A stretch of 64,000 nucleotides of DNA from Halospina denitrificans (GTDB lineage Bacteria; Pseudomonadota; Gammaproteobacteria; Pseudomonadales; Oleiphilaceae). Below the pieces are notes generated by a model, which saw only the letters and a list, made by a program, of their open reading frames with translations, was not told the DNA's origin and did no database searches. The stretch is taken from positions 496,001-560,000 of the forward strand of contig NZ_SOAX01000002.1 of assembly GCF_004364635.1 (NCBI RefSeq), read 5' to 3'. Each line of letters opens with the position of its first letter. Position 1 is the stretch's first letter. A program made the translations under genes and the position numbers. Shown here one piece after another: positions 55,627 through 64,000 of the stretch.

Positions 55627-58140
55627 TCAGTTCGTCGGCTCATCCTCGGCTTTGGGCCGCTCCACCAGCTTCAGGCGCCCTACAGCGTCCTTGCCCAGTT
55701 CCGCCACGCTCTCCTTGGAGAATGCATCCACGCGGATGGTGTCGTACATGGCCGCCATGGCCTCCGACACCGCCTTGCGCTCGCTGTCGTCAATCAGCTC
55801 ACGCTCCTGGGCCCAGTCCAGCAGTTCCTCGCGCTGGTGGCCGAGCAGCATCTCAATGTCCTGCAGCTCGTCCGGGTCCGCCTTGCGGATGGCCTCGTTG
55901 ATGCGATCCCGGGCCGGCTTGGTTTCACCCGCGAGCTTCTGGGCGTTGAGAATGCGCCCGACCGCGTCATTGGGGTTATCGTCCATGTAGACGCCCTTCA
56001 CGATCCGGTCTTTGACCGGCCCAGGCCGGGCAATACTCAGGGCCACACGCTTGCCCCGCTCGTCATCCGGCTTACGCAGGCGCACGCCCAGCGGCAGCGC
56101 CATAAACTTCAGCGGCCAGCGCAACGGCTTGACCGGGAAGTTGGTGGTGGCCTCGTAGAGGGCCGTCTGGATGTCGTGCAGCGAGGTCTCAAGACTCCAC
56201 TCCACCACATCGCGCATGTGCTCCGGGTAGCCCTCCTCGTGCCACTGCTTGATGGACGCGGAGGCGTAATAGAGCCCCACCAGGCAGTCCGTCATCCGGC
56301 CCGTGAAGCGCTGCCGGGCCTTGAGGCCGCCACCGAGGCTGATCAGGCTCACATCCGTCAGCACCGCAAAGGCCGCTGAGAAGCGCGAGAGCTGGCGATA
56401 GTAGCGGCGCAGGTTGCCCTGCCTGGGCGTGGGCTCGAGCCGGCCACCGGTCAGCCCCAGCAGCAGGGCCCTCAGTACGTTGCGGGTGGTATGGGCAATG
56501 TGGGCGAAGAAGACCCCGTCGAACTTGCTGACGGCCTTGCTCCTGTCCTCCATGCCCGCCGCCTCAATCTCCTGAACAATGTACGGATGGCAGCGGATGG
56601 CGCCCTGGCCGAAGACCATCAGGCTGCGGGTCAGGATATTCGCGCCCTCCACCGTAATGGCGATGGGAATGGCCTGGTAGATGCGCGCCAGGAAGTTGCG
56701 CGGGCCGCGGATAACACCACGACCGGCAACCACGTCCATGGCGTTGTTCACCACGGTGCGCATCAGGTCCGTGTTGCGGTATTTCAGCAGCGCGGAGGGA
56801 ACGGAGGGCTTCACGCCACGATCCAGCATGCCGGCCGTGAAGATCCGCGCGGAATCCATCATCCAGGTGTAGCCCGCCATCGGCTCCATGGCCTCCTGGA
56901 CGCCCTCGAAGTCACTGATGGAGCGCCCGAACTGCTCGCGCACGGCCGCGTAGGAGCCCGTGGTCAGGCAGGCCATCTTGCCCGCGCTGGTGCCCAGACC
57001 CGGCAGCGAGATGGAGCGGCCGATGGACAGGCATTCCAGAAGCATCCGCCAGCCCTGGCCGATCATGTCCCGGCCGCCGATCACCTGGTCCAGCGGGATG
57101 AACACATCCTCACCCCAGGTGGGCCCGTTCATGAAGGGCGTGTTCATGGGCAGATGGCGCGGGCCGTGGTTCACACCCTCGGTGTCGGCCGGCACCATCA
57201 CGGTGGTCACGCCCAGGTCGTGCTCATCCCCGAGCAGTCCCTCCGGGTCATACACCTTGATGGCCAGGCCAATGAGCGTGGCCACCGGCGCCAGGGTGAT
57301 GTAGCGCTTGTTCCAGGTCACCCGCATGCCCAGGGTTTCCTGGCCATTCCAGTAGCCCCGGCAGATGATGCCGCTGTCCGGAATGGCACCGGCGTCCGAG
57401 CCCGCCACCGGCGACGTCAGGGCAAAGCAGGGAATCTCGTCGCCCTTCGCCAGGCGCGGCAGGTAATAGTTCTTCTGGTCATCGGTGCCGTAATAGGTGA
57501 TCAGCTCACCCGGGCCCAGGGAGTTGGGCACCATCACGGTCACGGCGGCGGAGACGCCCCGCGAGGCAAGCTTCATCACGATCTCGGAATGGGCCATGTC
57601 CGAAAAGCCCAGACCGCCATAGTCCTTGCTGATCACCAGCCCGAAAAAGCCCTTCTCGCGGATCAGCTGCCAGGCCTCTTCCGGCAGGTCCAGGCGCTCG
57701 TTGGTAATGGACCAGTCATCGAGCATGCCGCAGAGCTCTTCCACGGGGCCATCCAGGAAGGCCTGCTCCTCATCGGTCAGCTTCGGGTGCTCATACCCCA
57801 GGAGCTCTTCCCAGTCCGGATTGCCGGAGAACAGCTCCCCGTCCCAGTCCACGCTGCCGGCGTTCAGGGCCTCCTGTTCGGTATCCGACAGCTTGGGCAG
57901 CATGCCCTTCACCATCCCCAGCAGGGGCGCACTCAAGAGGCTCCGGCGCACCGGCGAGGGAATCATCACCACCAGCGCCGCAATCAGAATCAGCCCGCCA
58001 AAGACCACGCTGGCCCAGTGAAAGGCATCCAGCCACATACCCGCCAGGGTGGCGACAGCCAGCCCAATGGCGCCAAGCCACCAGCTCACGCCCAGATACA
58101 GCAGAACCAGTGCCGCCAGAATCAGTAGTACGATGCTCAT
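55627..58140 (-). CDS. fadE: Acyl-CoA dehydrogenase FadE
   Basis: This FAD enzyme carries out the first step of beta-oxidation. At 837 residues it matches the large bacterial FadE (814 in E. coli), not the 380-residue enzymes. Two N-terminal membrane helices (VLLILAALVLLYLGVSWWLG and VFGGLILIAALVVMIP) indicate inner-membrane association. The dehydrogenase core contains GLVISKDYGGLGFSD, CFALTSPVAGSDAGAIPDSG and GWRMLLECLSIGRSISLPG, read in pieces; a C-terminal FadE-specific extension follows. It is the first gene of a minus-strand run fadE-thiolase-trmL-cca. Confidence 0.96.
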   Translation of the reverse strand: MSIVLLILAALVLLYLGVSWWLGAIGLAVATLAGMWLDAFHWASVVFGGLILIAALVVMIPSPVRRSLLSAPLLGMVKGMLPKLSDTEQEALNAGSVDWDGELFSGNPDWEELLGYEHPKLTDEEQAFLDGPVEELCGMLDDWSITNERLDLPEEAWQLIREKGFFGLVISKDYGGLGFSDMAHSEIVMKLASRGVSAAVTVMVPNSLGPGELITYYGTDDQKNYYLPRLAKGDEIPCFALTSPVAGSDAGAIPDSGIICRGYWNGQETLGMRVTWNKRYITLAPVATLIGLAIKVYDPEGLLGDEHDLGVTTVMVPADTEGVNHGPRHLPMNTPFMNGPTWGEDVFIPLDQVIGGRDMIGQGWRMLLECLSIGRSISLPGLGTSAGKMACLTTGSYAAVREQFGRSISDFEGVQEAMEPMAGYTWMMDSARIFTAGMLDRGVKPSVPSALLKYRNTDLMRTVVNNAMDVVAGRGVIRGPRNFLARIYQAIPIAITVEGANILTRSLMVFGQGAIRCHPYIVQEIEAAGMEDRSKAVSKFDGVFFAHIAHTTRNVLRALLLGLTGGRLEPTPRQGNLRRYYRQLSRFSAAFAVLTDVSLISLGGGLKARQRFTGRMTDCLVGLYYASASIKQWHEEGYPEHMRDVVEWSLETSLHDIQTALYEATTNFPVKPLRWPLKFMALPLGVRLRKPDDERGKRVALSIARPGPVKDRIVKGVYMDDNPNDAVGRILNAQKLAGETKPARDRINEAIRKADPDELQDIEMLLGHQREELLDWAQERELIDDSERKAVSEAMAAMYDTIRVDAFSKESVAELGKDAVGRLKLVERPKAEDEPTN

Positions 58141-58338
58141 GATGTGCTCCTTACGCGAGGATCGATGTCATTGTGTCCCTTCGTGTCCCTTCCGCCTCTC
58201 GGGAGACCGCTTAAATCCCGCCGCGTTCCCACTTACAATAAAGGGCAATTGCCCAGAAAGGAAAGGATTTGAACACGACAACCGAGAATACACCGCCCGC
58301 CTGAAGCCGTTGACACTTCTCAACCCTGCACCCTAGAG

Positions 58339-58363
58339 TGGGATATACTATAGGCATATCCCA
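58339..58363. promoter_or_regulatory. Palindromic operator upstream of vapBC
   Basis: TGGGATAT and ATATCCCA form a perfect 8-bp inverted repeat with a nine-base spacer, ending 13 bases before the vapB ATG. A TTGACA hexamer lies at 58310-58315. Toxin-antitoxin pairs usually bind such a dyad over their own promoter, so this is the likely autoregulatory site. Confidence 0.7.
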
Positions 58364-58376
58364 AAACGCAGAGAGA

Positions 58377-58616
58377 ATGGCAGAAGTGGAAAAAACAACC
58401 CTCTTTACCAGCAACAGAAGCCAGGCGGTTCGCCTGCCCAAAGCCGTAGCTTACCCGGATTCCGTAAAACAGGTGGACATAGTGGTAATCGGCAAGGCCC
58501 GCATTATAACCCCTGCAGGAGAGTCCTGGGATTCATGGTTTGAAGGTGAGGGTGTATCCGAGGATTTCATGGCTACCCGCGATGAACCCAGCGCCCAGGA
58601 TCGCGAGTCGCTCTGA
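58377..58616 (+). CDS. vapB: VapB-type antitoxin
   Basis: This 79-residue protein has an N-terminal AbrB/MazE-like swapped-hairpin DNA-binding domain with KTTLFTSNRSQAVRLPKAVAYPD, the classic VapB pattern. An acidic, disordered C-terminal tail (EDFMATRDEPSAQDRESL) would wrap and inhibit the toxin. GAGAGA lies ahead of the chosen ATG; a longer version starting at 58338 would begin inside the operator and is unlikely. Its stop overlaps the vapC ATG by one base. Confidence 0.92.
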   Translation: MAEVEKTTLFTSNRSQAVRLPKAVAYPDSVKQVDIVVIGKARIITPAGESWDSWFEGEGVSEDFMATRDEPSAQDRESL

Positions 58617-59017
58617 TGCTGAAGTATATGCTGGACACCAACATCGCCATCTACACGATCAAGAGTCGCCCCGCGGAAGTGCGGGAAGCCTTTAAGGCCC
58701 ATGATGGCCAGATGTGCATTTCCACCGTCACACTCATGGAACTGCTCCACGGCGCGGAGGCGTCCGCCGCCGTTGACCGTAATTTAAGGGATGTTGAAGC
58801 GTTTGCGGCGAGGCTGGACGTGCTGGCCTATGACAGCCAGGCGGCGGCACACACGGGTCAGTTGCGAGCGGAACTGAAAAATGCAGGCCGCCCCATCGGC
58901 CCCTATGACGAGATGATTGCCGGCCATGCCCGCTCCAGAGGGCTGGTGGTGGTAACCAACAACGTCAGACAGTTCGAAGACGCACCGGGCATTCGCGTGA
59001 CAAACTGGGTGAATTGA
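58616..59017 (+). CDS. vapC: VapC-type PIN-domain toxin
   Basis: This 133-residue PIN-domain ribonuclease is held inactive by VapB; family members cut initiator tRNA or rRNA. The acidic metal-binding residues are present: Asp7 in MLDTNIAIY, Glu42 in LMELLHGAE and Asp98 in GPYDEMIAGHA, with TNNVRQFE near the end, typical of the tRNA-fMet-cutting VapC group. All sites are intact, so the toxin should be functional. Gene order antitoxin-toxin with one-base overlap is standard. Confidence 0.93.
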   Translation: MLKYMLDTNIAIYTIKSRPAEVREAFKAHDGQMCISTVTLMELLHGAEASAAVDRNLRDVEAFAARLDVLAYDSQAAAHTGQLRAELKNAGRPIGPYDEMIAGHARSRGLVVVTNNVRQFEDAPGIRVTNWVN

Positions 59018-59058
59018 ACTGACGCCCAGCAACCAAGACCGGAAAGGACCTCACACTT

Positions 59059-59541
59059 ATGGCATGGTACGCCGTCCAACATAAACCAGCTCAGCCCAAG
59101 CGAGCCCTGGCCAACCTGGAATACCAGGGCATCGAGTGCTTCTATCCGGAAATCGATGTGGAGACCATCCGCCAGGGCAAGCGCACCATCAAGCGCGAGC
59201 CGCTGTTCCGGGGTTACCTCTTCATCAACCTGGAACTGACCGACCCCATCTGGCACAAGCTGCGCTCCACCCGGGGGGTGGCTAAAGTGGTGAGCTTCGC
59301 GAACAAGCCGGCCGTGATCGAAGACGCGATCATCAACCAGATCCGGGAAGGGCTGAACCAGGCCGAAGAAGTGGGAGGCATCAAGGCCGGTGACCGCATG
59401 GAGATCCTGGAAGGCCCCTTCCGCGGCCTGAACGCCATCTTCCAGGAATACGATGGCGAAGCCCGCGCCATGGTGCTGATCGACTTCCTGCAGAAGCAGC
59501 ACCGGGTGAGTATGGATCTGCAGAGCGTGCGGCCCGGTTAG
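59059..59541 (+). CDS. rfaH: RfaH-type transcription antiterminator
   Basis: This 160-residue NusG paralogue has an N-terminal NGN domain: WYAVQHKPAQPKRALANLEYQGIECFYPEI (as read), then EPLFRGYLFINL, and a C-terminal KOW part with GDRMEILEGPFRGLNAIFQ. RfaH loads on RNA polymerase at ops sites in the leaders of long surface-polysaccharide or secretion operons and blocks Rho-dependent termination. Short length, sequence and closeness to wzz, waaA and wzi support RfaH rather than NusG. I found no ops element within the window. Confidence 0.92.
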   Translation: MAWYAVQHKPAQPKRALANLEYQGIECFYPEIDVETIRQGKRTIKREPLFRGYLFINLELTDPIWHKLRSTRGVAKVVSFANKPAVIEDAIINQIREGLNQAEEVGGIKAGDRMEILEGPFRGLNAIFQEYDGEARAMVLIDFLQKQHRVSMDLQSVRPG

Positions 59542-59585
59542 CGATCCCGCGAGCATTCTCCGGCGGTTGCAATCCTTCTAAAACC

Positions 59586-59619
59586 GTTATACGTTACATT
59601 AAATGAAATAACGTATAAC
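59586..59619. promoter_or_regulatory. 11-bp inverted repeat before the nucleotidyltransferase gene
   Basis: GTTATACGTTA (59586-59596) and TAACGTATAAC (59609-59619) form a perfect inverted repeat with a 12-base AT-rich spacer, ending seven bases before the ATG. It covers the only plausible promoter, and no ribosome site lies between it and the start. It is a probable operator. Confidence 0.65.
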
Positions 59620-59626
59620 CGCCGCA

Positions 59627-60676
59627 ATGCCTGAATCACTCCCCCTCACAACCAAGACACTGCTTGCCGAGCTCCGGGAACTGGCGCTTGCCCAGGCAGT
59701 CTCGGAAGAGCAGCCGCTCCCGAAAGGGAGCATCGTGGAAAAGACGATCAAAGGCTGCCGCTACGCCTACTACCAGTTCAGGGACATTGCCTCACAACGC
59801 TACCGTCAATACTACCTCGGCCCCGCCGAGTCCGAAGAGGTCGAAACCATACGGAGCAGACTCAACGCCACGGAAGAGCTGACAACAACGGATATAGCCC
59901 GGATTGCGGCAGCATGTCGCAGCGCGGGCGCGCTGACCGTGGAAAGCAGTGTCTTTCGGGTGATTGAGGCGTTTGCCCAGGCCGGCGTATTCCAGCAGCG
60001 GCGCGCGATCCTGATTGGAACACACGCCTTCAATGCCCTGGGCAACCTTCTAGGCGTGCGGTGGGACACCGGCATGCAGACCATGGATATCGACCTCGCA
60101 AGCCCTTCGAACATCGCCCTGGCTGCGGGGCCATCAGAGCCGCCCGACTCCATCCTGGAAAACCTAAGGATGGGTTTTATCCCGGTTCCCCAGCTTGATC
60201 CCCGCACCCCTTCAACCTCTTTCCAGGTGCGTGGTCGCCAGTTGCGAGTGGATCTTCTCACGCCGATGACCGGAAAACCCCAAAGTCCCGTGTTCGTGCC
60301 TGCACTCAACGCCAGCGCCGAAGCCGTCCGCTTTCTGGATTACCTGATCGAATCACCAGTCATAGTGCCGCTCCTCGGGCCAAGCCGTATGGCGCTTGTC
60401 AGCGTTCCCAGTCCGGAGCGGTTGGCCATTCACAAACTGCTGGTTTCCCAATCCCGCCCATCAGCCATGGCCGCCAAGGCAGAAAAGGACCGCAGACAAG
60501 CGGCGCAGTTGATCCAGGTACTGGCCGAAGAAGCACCGGATGCGCTAACAGAGGCACTCGGAGCCGCGCTGGAGCAGGGTCCAAAATGGCGGAAGCGGCT
60601 GCATAATGCGCACGCAAAACTGGAAACTGAGCACAGCGACGCCGCCCTTAAGCTCCAAGAGCTCTGGGACGAATGA
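59627..60676 (+). CDS. Nucleotidyltransferase-fold protein (GSU2403/NTP_transf_8-like)
   Basis: This 349-residue cytoplasmic protein has an N-terminal region with IVEKTIKGCRYAYYQFRD and QYYLGPAE, as in GSU2403-type proteins. A nucleotidyltransferase fold follows: AILIGTHAFNALGNLLG with the acidic pair in TMDIDLASPSN, then RQLRVDLLTPM. The C-terminal half is helical (HKLLVSQSRPSAMAAKAEKDRRQAAQLI), a layout shared with AbiEii-like and other substrate-modifying transferases. No function is established for the family that I know of. It stands alone after rfaH, with an operator-like palindrome over its start. Confidence 0.78.
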   Translation: MPESLPLTTKTLLAELRELALAQAVSEEQPLPKGSIVEKTIKGCRYAYYQFRDIASQRYRQYYLGPAESEEVETIRSRLNATEELTTTDIARIAAACRSAGALTVESSVFRVIEAFAQAGVFQQRRAILIGTHAFNALGNLLGVRWDTGMQTMDIDLASPSNIALAAGPSEPPDSILENLRMGFIPVPQLDPRTPSTSFQVRGRQLRVDLLTPMTGKPQSPVFVPALNASAEAVRFLDYLIESPVIVPLLGPSRMALVSVPSPERLAIHKLLVSQSRPSAMAAKAEKDRRQAAQLIQVLAEEAPDALTEALGAALEQGPKWRKRLHNAHAKLETEHSDAALKLQELWDE

Positions 60677-60681
60677 GGTAA

Positions 60682-61572
60682 TTACTCAGACTCCCGCACC
60701 TTAGCCACAAACTCCACCATAAAGGCCATAAAGAGCCCCAGCATGCCGCCAAGAATGGCGCCCAGCACGGCAATCAGGGCACGGCTGGTGCCGACCGGGC
60801 TCAGGGAGGCCACGGCAACGTCCTCGGCGCGGGTGGGCTTGATCCAGGAGCGCTTGGTTTCCTCGTCGCGGATTTCACCCTGAAGCTCGTTCATCGCCTG
60901 CTCCCGCTCCGAAATGCGCTCACTCAGCTGGAGCTGGCTCAACAGCATGGTCAGCGCAGCATCCGTACTGGCAAGCTCCGCCTGCATGTTTTCTTCACCG
61001 GAACGGGCTTCCGCTCGCACATTCCCCTCATCACCAGACCCCTTATTACGGATCACACTGAGTTCCTCAAGCATGGAAAGCCGCTTTTCCTGGGTTTCAA
61101 GCGCACTGCGCAGATTCTTGAGCTTAGCGTCGCTCTGATTCTCCATGATGGAAAGCCGGGACTGATGCTCATCCCGCAGCCGCTCAAATACCCGCTTATG
61201 GAACTCCGCCACCAGCGACTGGTCCTCCAGCGGCGCCTCCGAAACCAGGTTCACAAAGCTGCTTTCCTCGGGCGTGTTCACAGACACATCAAACGGCATG
61301 GACTCAAGATCCCGCTCCTGAAGGAAAGCACGCTTGGTACTGAGCAGAATACGATCACTGATCGTGCTGGCCGTACTGGCCGCACCCGCCACAAACTCTT
61401 CCGGGCCGAACTCACCGAGCTCAATACTGGTGGTGTAGGCGTAGACCCGCTGCTGCTGAAGGCCATAAGCCAGCGCACCCAGGGTAACGACCAGAAAGGT
61501 TCCAATGATCCACCATTTACGGCGCAACAGCACGCGCGCTATATCAACCAGATCGATCTCGTCATCGTGCAT
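60682..61572 (-). CDS. wzz: Wzz-type polysaccharide chain-length determinant
   Basis: This inner-membrane protein sets O-antigen or capsule chain length with the Wzy polymerase. A 296-residue form begins MHDDEIDLVDIARVLLRRKWWIIG with the first membrane helix (WWIIGTFLVVTLGALAYG). A periplasmic domain rich in coiled coil follows (about 120-230), and a second helix (ALIAVLGAILGGMLGLFMAFMVEF, as read) ends the protein, preceded by the Pro-containing ASLSPVGTSRA. The ATG at 61572 has no clear ribosome site, so translation could begin upstream in frame (for example at a GTG about 30 codons earlier). It follows waaA on the same strand. Confidence 0.87.
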   Translation of the reverse strand: MHDDEIDLVDIARVLLRRKWWIIGTFLVVTLGALAYGLQQQRVYAYTTSIELGEFGPEEFVAGAASTASTISDRILLSTKRAFLQERDLESMPFDVSVNTPEESSFVNLVSEAPLEDQSLVAEFHKRVFERLRDEHQSRLSIMENQSDAKLKNLRSALETQEKRLSMLEELSVIRNKGSGDEGNVRAEARSGEENMQAELASTDAALTMLLSQLQLSERISEREQAMNELQGEIRDEETKRSWIKPTRAEDVAVASLSPVGTSRALIAVLGAILGGMLGLFMAFMVEFVAKVRESE

Positions 61573-61675
61573 TTGGGGGGAATCGTGATCAGAAATAAGA
61601 GCGCCCTCTACCACTTCAGGTTTACAGGATAATGAAACAGGTTTCGCATTATAGGCAAAGGTGAAAGCGTTTGCA

Positions 61676-62947
61676 TTACACGAACGACCCGGCCAGGCGC
61701 CAGCAAACGCCCTCATAGAGTTGATCCAGGGCGCCCTGGTTGGCATCCATCACGGCCCCGGCGCGCGTGCCCGCAACCCGGCGCACCTGCGGATGACCGA
61801 AAAAATACCCGAGCTCCCGTGCCAGATCGTCCCTCCCAATGACGAAGGACATCCCCCCCTCCGTGCTGAGCTGCTGGTACACACTGGAAAAGTTGAATAC
61901 GTGTGGCCCCGAGAGCACCGGTAGCGACCAGGCCGCCGCCTCCAGGGGGTTATGCCCGCCGCGCGCAATGAGTGAGCCGCCCATGAAAGCCGCCTGCGCG
62001 CAGCCGAACAGCATCGGGAGTTCGCCCATGGTGTCCGCCAGATAAACCTGGGCACCAGCCGGATCATCCCCGCTTGCGCGACGTGCCGTTACCAACCCCC
62101 GGTCAGCTACCAGACGGGCCACCGCATCAAACCGCTCGGGATGGCGAGGCACCAGAACCAGAAGCGCCTCCGGGTACTGCTCCAGCAACCGGCAGTGGGC
62201 ATCCAGTACCAGCCCTTCCTCGCCGTCATGGGTGCTGGCCGCAATCCACACCGGCCGCTCACCCCCAATCAGTTCACGCAGCCCTGCTGCTGCCGCACGC
62301 GCCTGGTTACCAATCCTCACGTCATACTTGATCGACCCTGTCACGGTTACACGCTCCGGCCTTGCCCCCAGGCTCACGAATCGCTCGGCATCCGCCTCCG
62401 CCTGGGCCGCAATCCAGTCCAGCTTCTGGAACGGCGGCAGAGCCAGGGGCGCAAACCGGGAATAGCCGGTAGCGGATTTTTCCGAGAGCCGGGCGTTAGC
62501 AAGAATTACAGGAATCCCCCGGTCATCGCAGGCATGCACCAGATTGGGCCAGACCTCGGTCTCCATGATGACCAGGATGCTCGGCTGCACCCGCGAGAGG
62601 AACCGGTTCACCATGTGTGGCAGATCGTAGGGCACGTAACGGTGAGCGACCTCCTCACCAAACAGATCCCGCACCCGGTCTGCACCAGTGGGCGTCACGG
62701 TCGTGATCAGAACCGGGCGTTCGGGGAACCGGGCCATCAGGCGCCGGACCATGGGCGCCGCTGCCAGCACCTCACCCACGGAGACCGCATGCACCCAGAT
62801 GGGCTCTTCCCCATCCGGCTTTACATGCCCGAAGCGCTGGCGCAGGTTGGAGCGATACCCCGGCTCGCGCAGACTCCGATACCCCAGAAACGCCAAGGCG
62901 CAGGGCAATGCCAGGTACAGGCACAGTGAATACAGCCATCGCCCCAT
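61676..62947 (-). CDS. waaA: 3-deoxy-D-manno-octulosonic acid (Kdo) transferase
   Basis: This inner-membrane-anchored glycosyltransferase adds Kdo residues from CMP-Kdo to lipid IVA, an essential step in lipopolysaccharide core synthesis. It has 423 residues. The N-terminal anchor is LYSLCLYLALPCALAFLG; the catalytic glutamate lies in WVHAVSVGEVLAAAP; METEVWPNLVHAC, VTGSIKYDV, AASTHDGEE and GGSLIARGGHNPLEAA are conserved family blocks. It is divergent from the wzi-like gene across 81 bp. Confidence 0.96.
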   Translation of the reverse strand: MGRWLYSLCLYLALPCALAFLGYRSLREPGYRSNLRQRFGHVKPDGEEPIWVHAVSVGEVLAAAPMVRRLMARFPERPVLITTVTPTGADRVRDLFGEEVAHRYVPYDLPHMVNRFLSRVQPSILVIMETEVWPNLVHACDDRGIPVILANARLSEKSATGYSRFAPLALPPFQKLDWIAAQAEADAERFVSLGARPERVTVTGSIKYDVRIGNQARAAAAGLRELIGGERPVWIAASTHDGEEGLVLDAHCRLLEQYPEALLVLVPRHPERFDAVARLVADRGLVTARRASGDDPAGAQVYLADTMGELPMLFGCAQAAFMGGSLIARGGHNPLEAAAWSLPVLSGPHVFNFSSVYQQLSTEGGMSFVIGRDDLARELGYFFGHPQVRRVAGTRAGAVMDANQGALDQLYEGVCWRLAGSFV

Positions 62948-63028
62948 GCTTGTCTAGCTCCTCCTCTCACACTGTACTGCCAACATGCTATTATCCGGCC
63001 TTTTCGTCAGCACCAAGGATGACGCCGT

Positions 63029-64000
63029 ATGCGCACCGCCCCGCTTCTGCTTGTGGCCACCGCCATCAGCCTGCCCGCGCCAACCCTGGCCGCACCCTGG
63101 CTGGCCCCCGGCGATGCCCGGGCGCGTTACGCCGCCCAGGCGCTGGCGGACAGCGGGAGCCTCAACCGCACCACCTCCACCTGGCCACTCATGTGGGACA
63201 ACCTTGAGGAGCGGCGCGAAGCCCCGGAAGACGCCACGGGCACCGCCCACGCCTATCTCGCCTTTGAGCGGCGGGAACAGGCCCAGCAGGGCCTGCGCGG
63301 CACCGTCTCACTAAGTGGCGCCACGGAGCGGCGTGTGGTGCGTGGCTTCAGCGCCAGTCCGGATGAAAGCGGCCAGCTCGGCGTGACGCTGCAATGGCAA
63401 GGAGAACACTGGGCCGCCGGCCTCTCGCCCTCACACACCCAGAACCCACAGGATAACAAAGACTGGCGCCTGGACGGCTCCTATCTTGCCGCCACCGCCG
63501 GAAACTGGGTGATCGGCGCCGGCAACCTGGACCGCTGGTGGGGCCCCGGCTGGCAGTCCAGCCTGATCCTCTCCAACAACGCCCGGCCCCTGCCCGCTGT
63601 CTGGCTCAACCGCCGCAACGCCCACGCGCCCCAAAACGAGTGGCTCAGCTGGATCGGCCCCTGGGACTTCACCCTCTTCGCCGGAGAAATGGAAAGCAGC
63701 CGCACGGTACGCGAGGCACGGCTCATTGGCATGCGCTTCACACTGCGCCCCATTCAGGGCCTGGATATTGGTTTATCGCGCATCATGCAGCTGGACGGCG
63801 AAGGCCGCCCCGACGGCGCAAGCACCTACTGGGATGCGCTGGTGGGCAAAGACAATCGGCAGGAAGGCAAAGCGAACGACCCCGGCAACCAGCTCGGCGC
63901 CATCGACATCCGCTACGGGTTCCAGGCGGGAGAAACCACCACCCTCGGGCTCTATACTCAGATGGTGGGCGAAGACGAAGCCGGGCGCCTGCCGGCCAAG
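63029..64000 (+). CDS. Wzi-like capsule assembly outer-membrane protein (5' part; runs off the right edge)
   Basis: There are 324 codons visible with no stop. A signal peptide (LLLVATAISLPAPTLA, cleavage near 21) is followed by DSGSLNRTTSTWPLMWDNL, typical of Wzi mature starts. Beta-barrel strands follow, with the conserved region NWVIGAGNLDRWWGPGWQSSLILSNNARPLP (read in pieces) and WLSWIGPWDFTLFAGEME. Wzi is an outer-membrane lectin-like barrel that attaches capsule to the surface; relatives act in exopolysaccharide export. Context with wzz, waaA and rfaH fits. AAGGA lies before the ATG. Confidence 0.9.
   Translation, partial: MRTAPLLLVATAISLPAPTLAAPWLAPGDARARYAAQALADSGSLNRTTSTWPLMWDNLEERREAPEDATGTAHAYLAFERREQAQQGLRGTVSLSGATERRVVRGFSASPDESGQLGVTLQWQGEHWAAGLSPSHTQNPQDNKDWRLDGSYLAATAGNWVIGAGNLDRWWGPGWQSSLILSNNARPLPAVWLNRRNAHAPQNEWLSWIGPWDFTLFAGEMESSRTVREARLIGMRFTLRPIQGLDIGLSRIMQLDGEGRPDGASTYWDALVGKDNRQEGKANDPGNQLGAIDIRYGFQAGETTTLGLYTQMVGEDEAGRLPAK

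Noticed and set aside
59542-64000. An ops element for RfaH in the polysaccharide region.
   Set aside because: No match to the GGCGGTAG core was found in non-coding DNA here; targets are probably outside the window.

Overview
The window looks like chromosome of a GC-rich (about 60 percent by eye), aerobic, marine or moderately halophilic gammaproteobacterium. The evidence is the gene content and order: a tkt-epd-pgk-fba run, an ArsR-methyltransferase/metK/ahcY/metF methyl cycle block, a family I lipase with its foldase, a prkA-yeaH-spoVR stationary-phase operon, FadE, RfaH, WaaA, and a multisubunit Mrp-type cation/proton antiporter at the left edge. Marinobacter-like or Halospina-like Oceanospirillales/Pseudomonadales are my best guess, as inference only. 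No rRNA, tRNA, prophage, insertion sequence or CRISPR array was seen.

Layout. 1-6.9 kb: the 5' part of mrpA (minus), an exported protein of unknown role, YigZ, an AI-2E/PerM-type permease and a 7TM diguanylate cyclase. 6.9-12.6 kb (minus): tkt, epd, pgk and fba, a sugar-phosphate operon. 12.7-17.5 kb (plus): an ArsR-methyltransferase regulator, metK, ahcY and metF, i.e. the S-adenosylmethionine/S-adenosylhomocysteine cycle. 17.6-21 kb: bioA, rsmE and a DUF445 protein. 21-28 kb: a periplasmic binding protein, lipase plus lipase foldase, a hybrid histidine kinase, a convergent LuxR-type response regulator and a BrkB/YihY protein. 28-30.6 kb: a degenerate GGDEF plus EAL protein. 30.8-37.7 kb: ilvD, then prkA-yeaH-spoVR. 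37.7-44 kb: three small outer-membrane barrels, unknown proteins, an MFS carrier, CsaA and a low-complexity Gly/Ser/Gln secreted protein. 44-50.5 kb: a complete sufBCDSATE iron-sulfur operon behind an IscR-like box. 50.6-58.1 kb: a TraF-like envelope protein, then on the minus strand fadE, thiolase, trmL, cca and a pteridine-reductase-like SDR. 58.3-64 kb: vapBC, rfaH, a lone nucleotidyltransferase-fold gene, wzz, waaA and a truncated wzi-like gene, an envelope polysaccharide neighbourhood with small accessory genes.

The most interesting signal is a family of five dispersed intergenic palindromic elements (3798-3925, 9269-9379, 9413-9524, 32496-32606, 45637-45744). Each has 27-37 bp arms that are nearly perfect inverted repeats of each other but differ in sequence from copy to copy, around a conserved core of 53-54 nt. 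The core folds into two small hairpins. Every one of the ten hairpin loops carries a GGA in the context CA(N)GGAYG, the published CsrA/RsmA recognition motif, and the two GGAs are exactly 24 nt apart in all five copies even though the stem bases differ and stay complementary. They lie in the tkt-epd-pgk-fba operon, between sufB and sufC, upstream of the AI-2E-type permease and after ilvD. I know of no description of such an element family; it could be a mobile structured RNA or DNA element that recruits CsrA.
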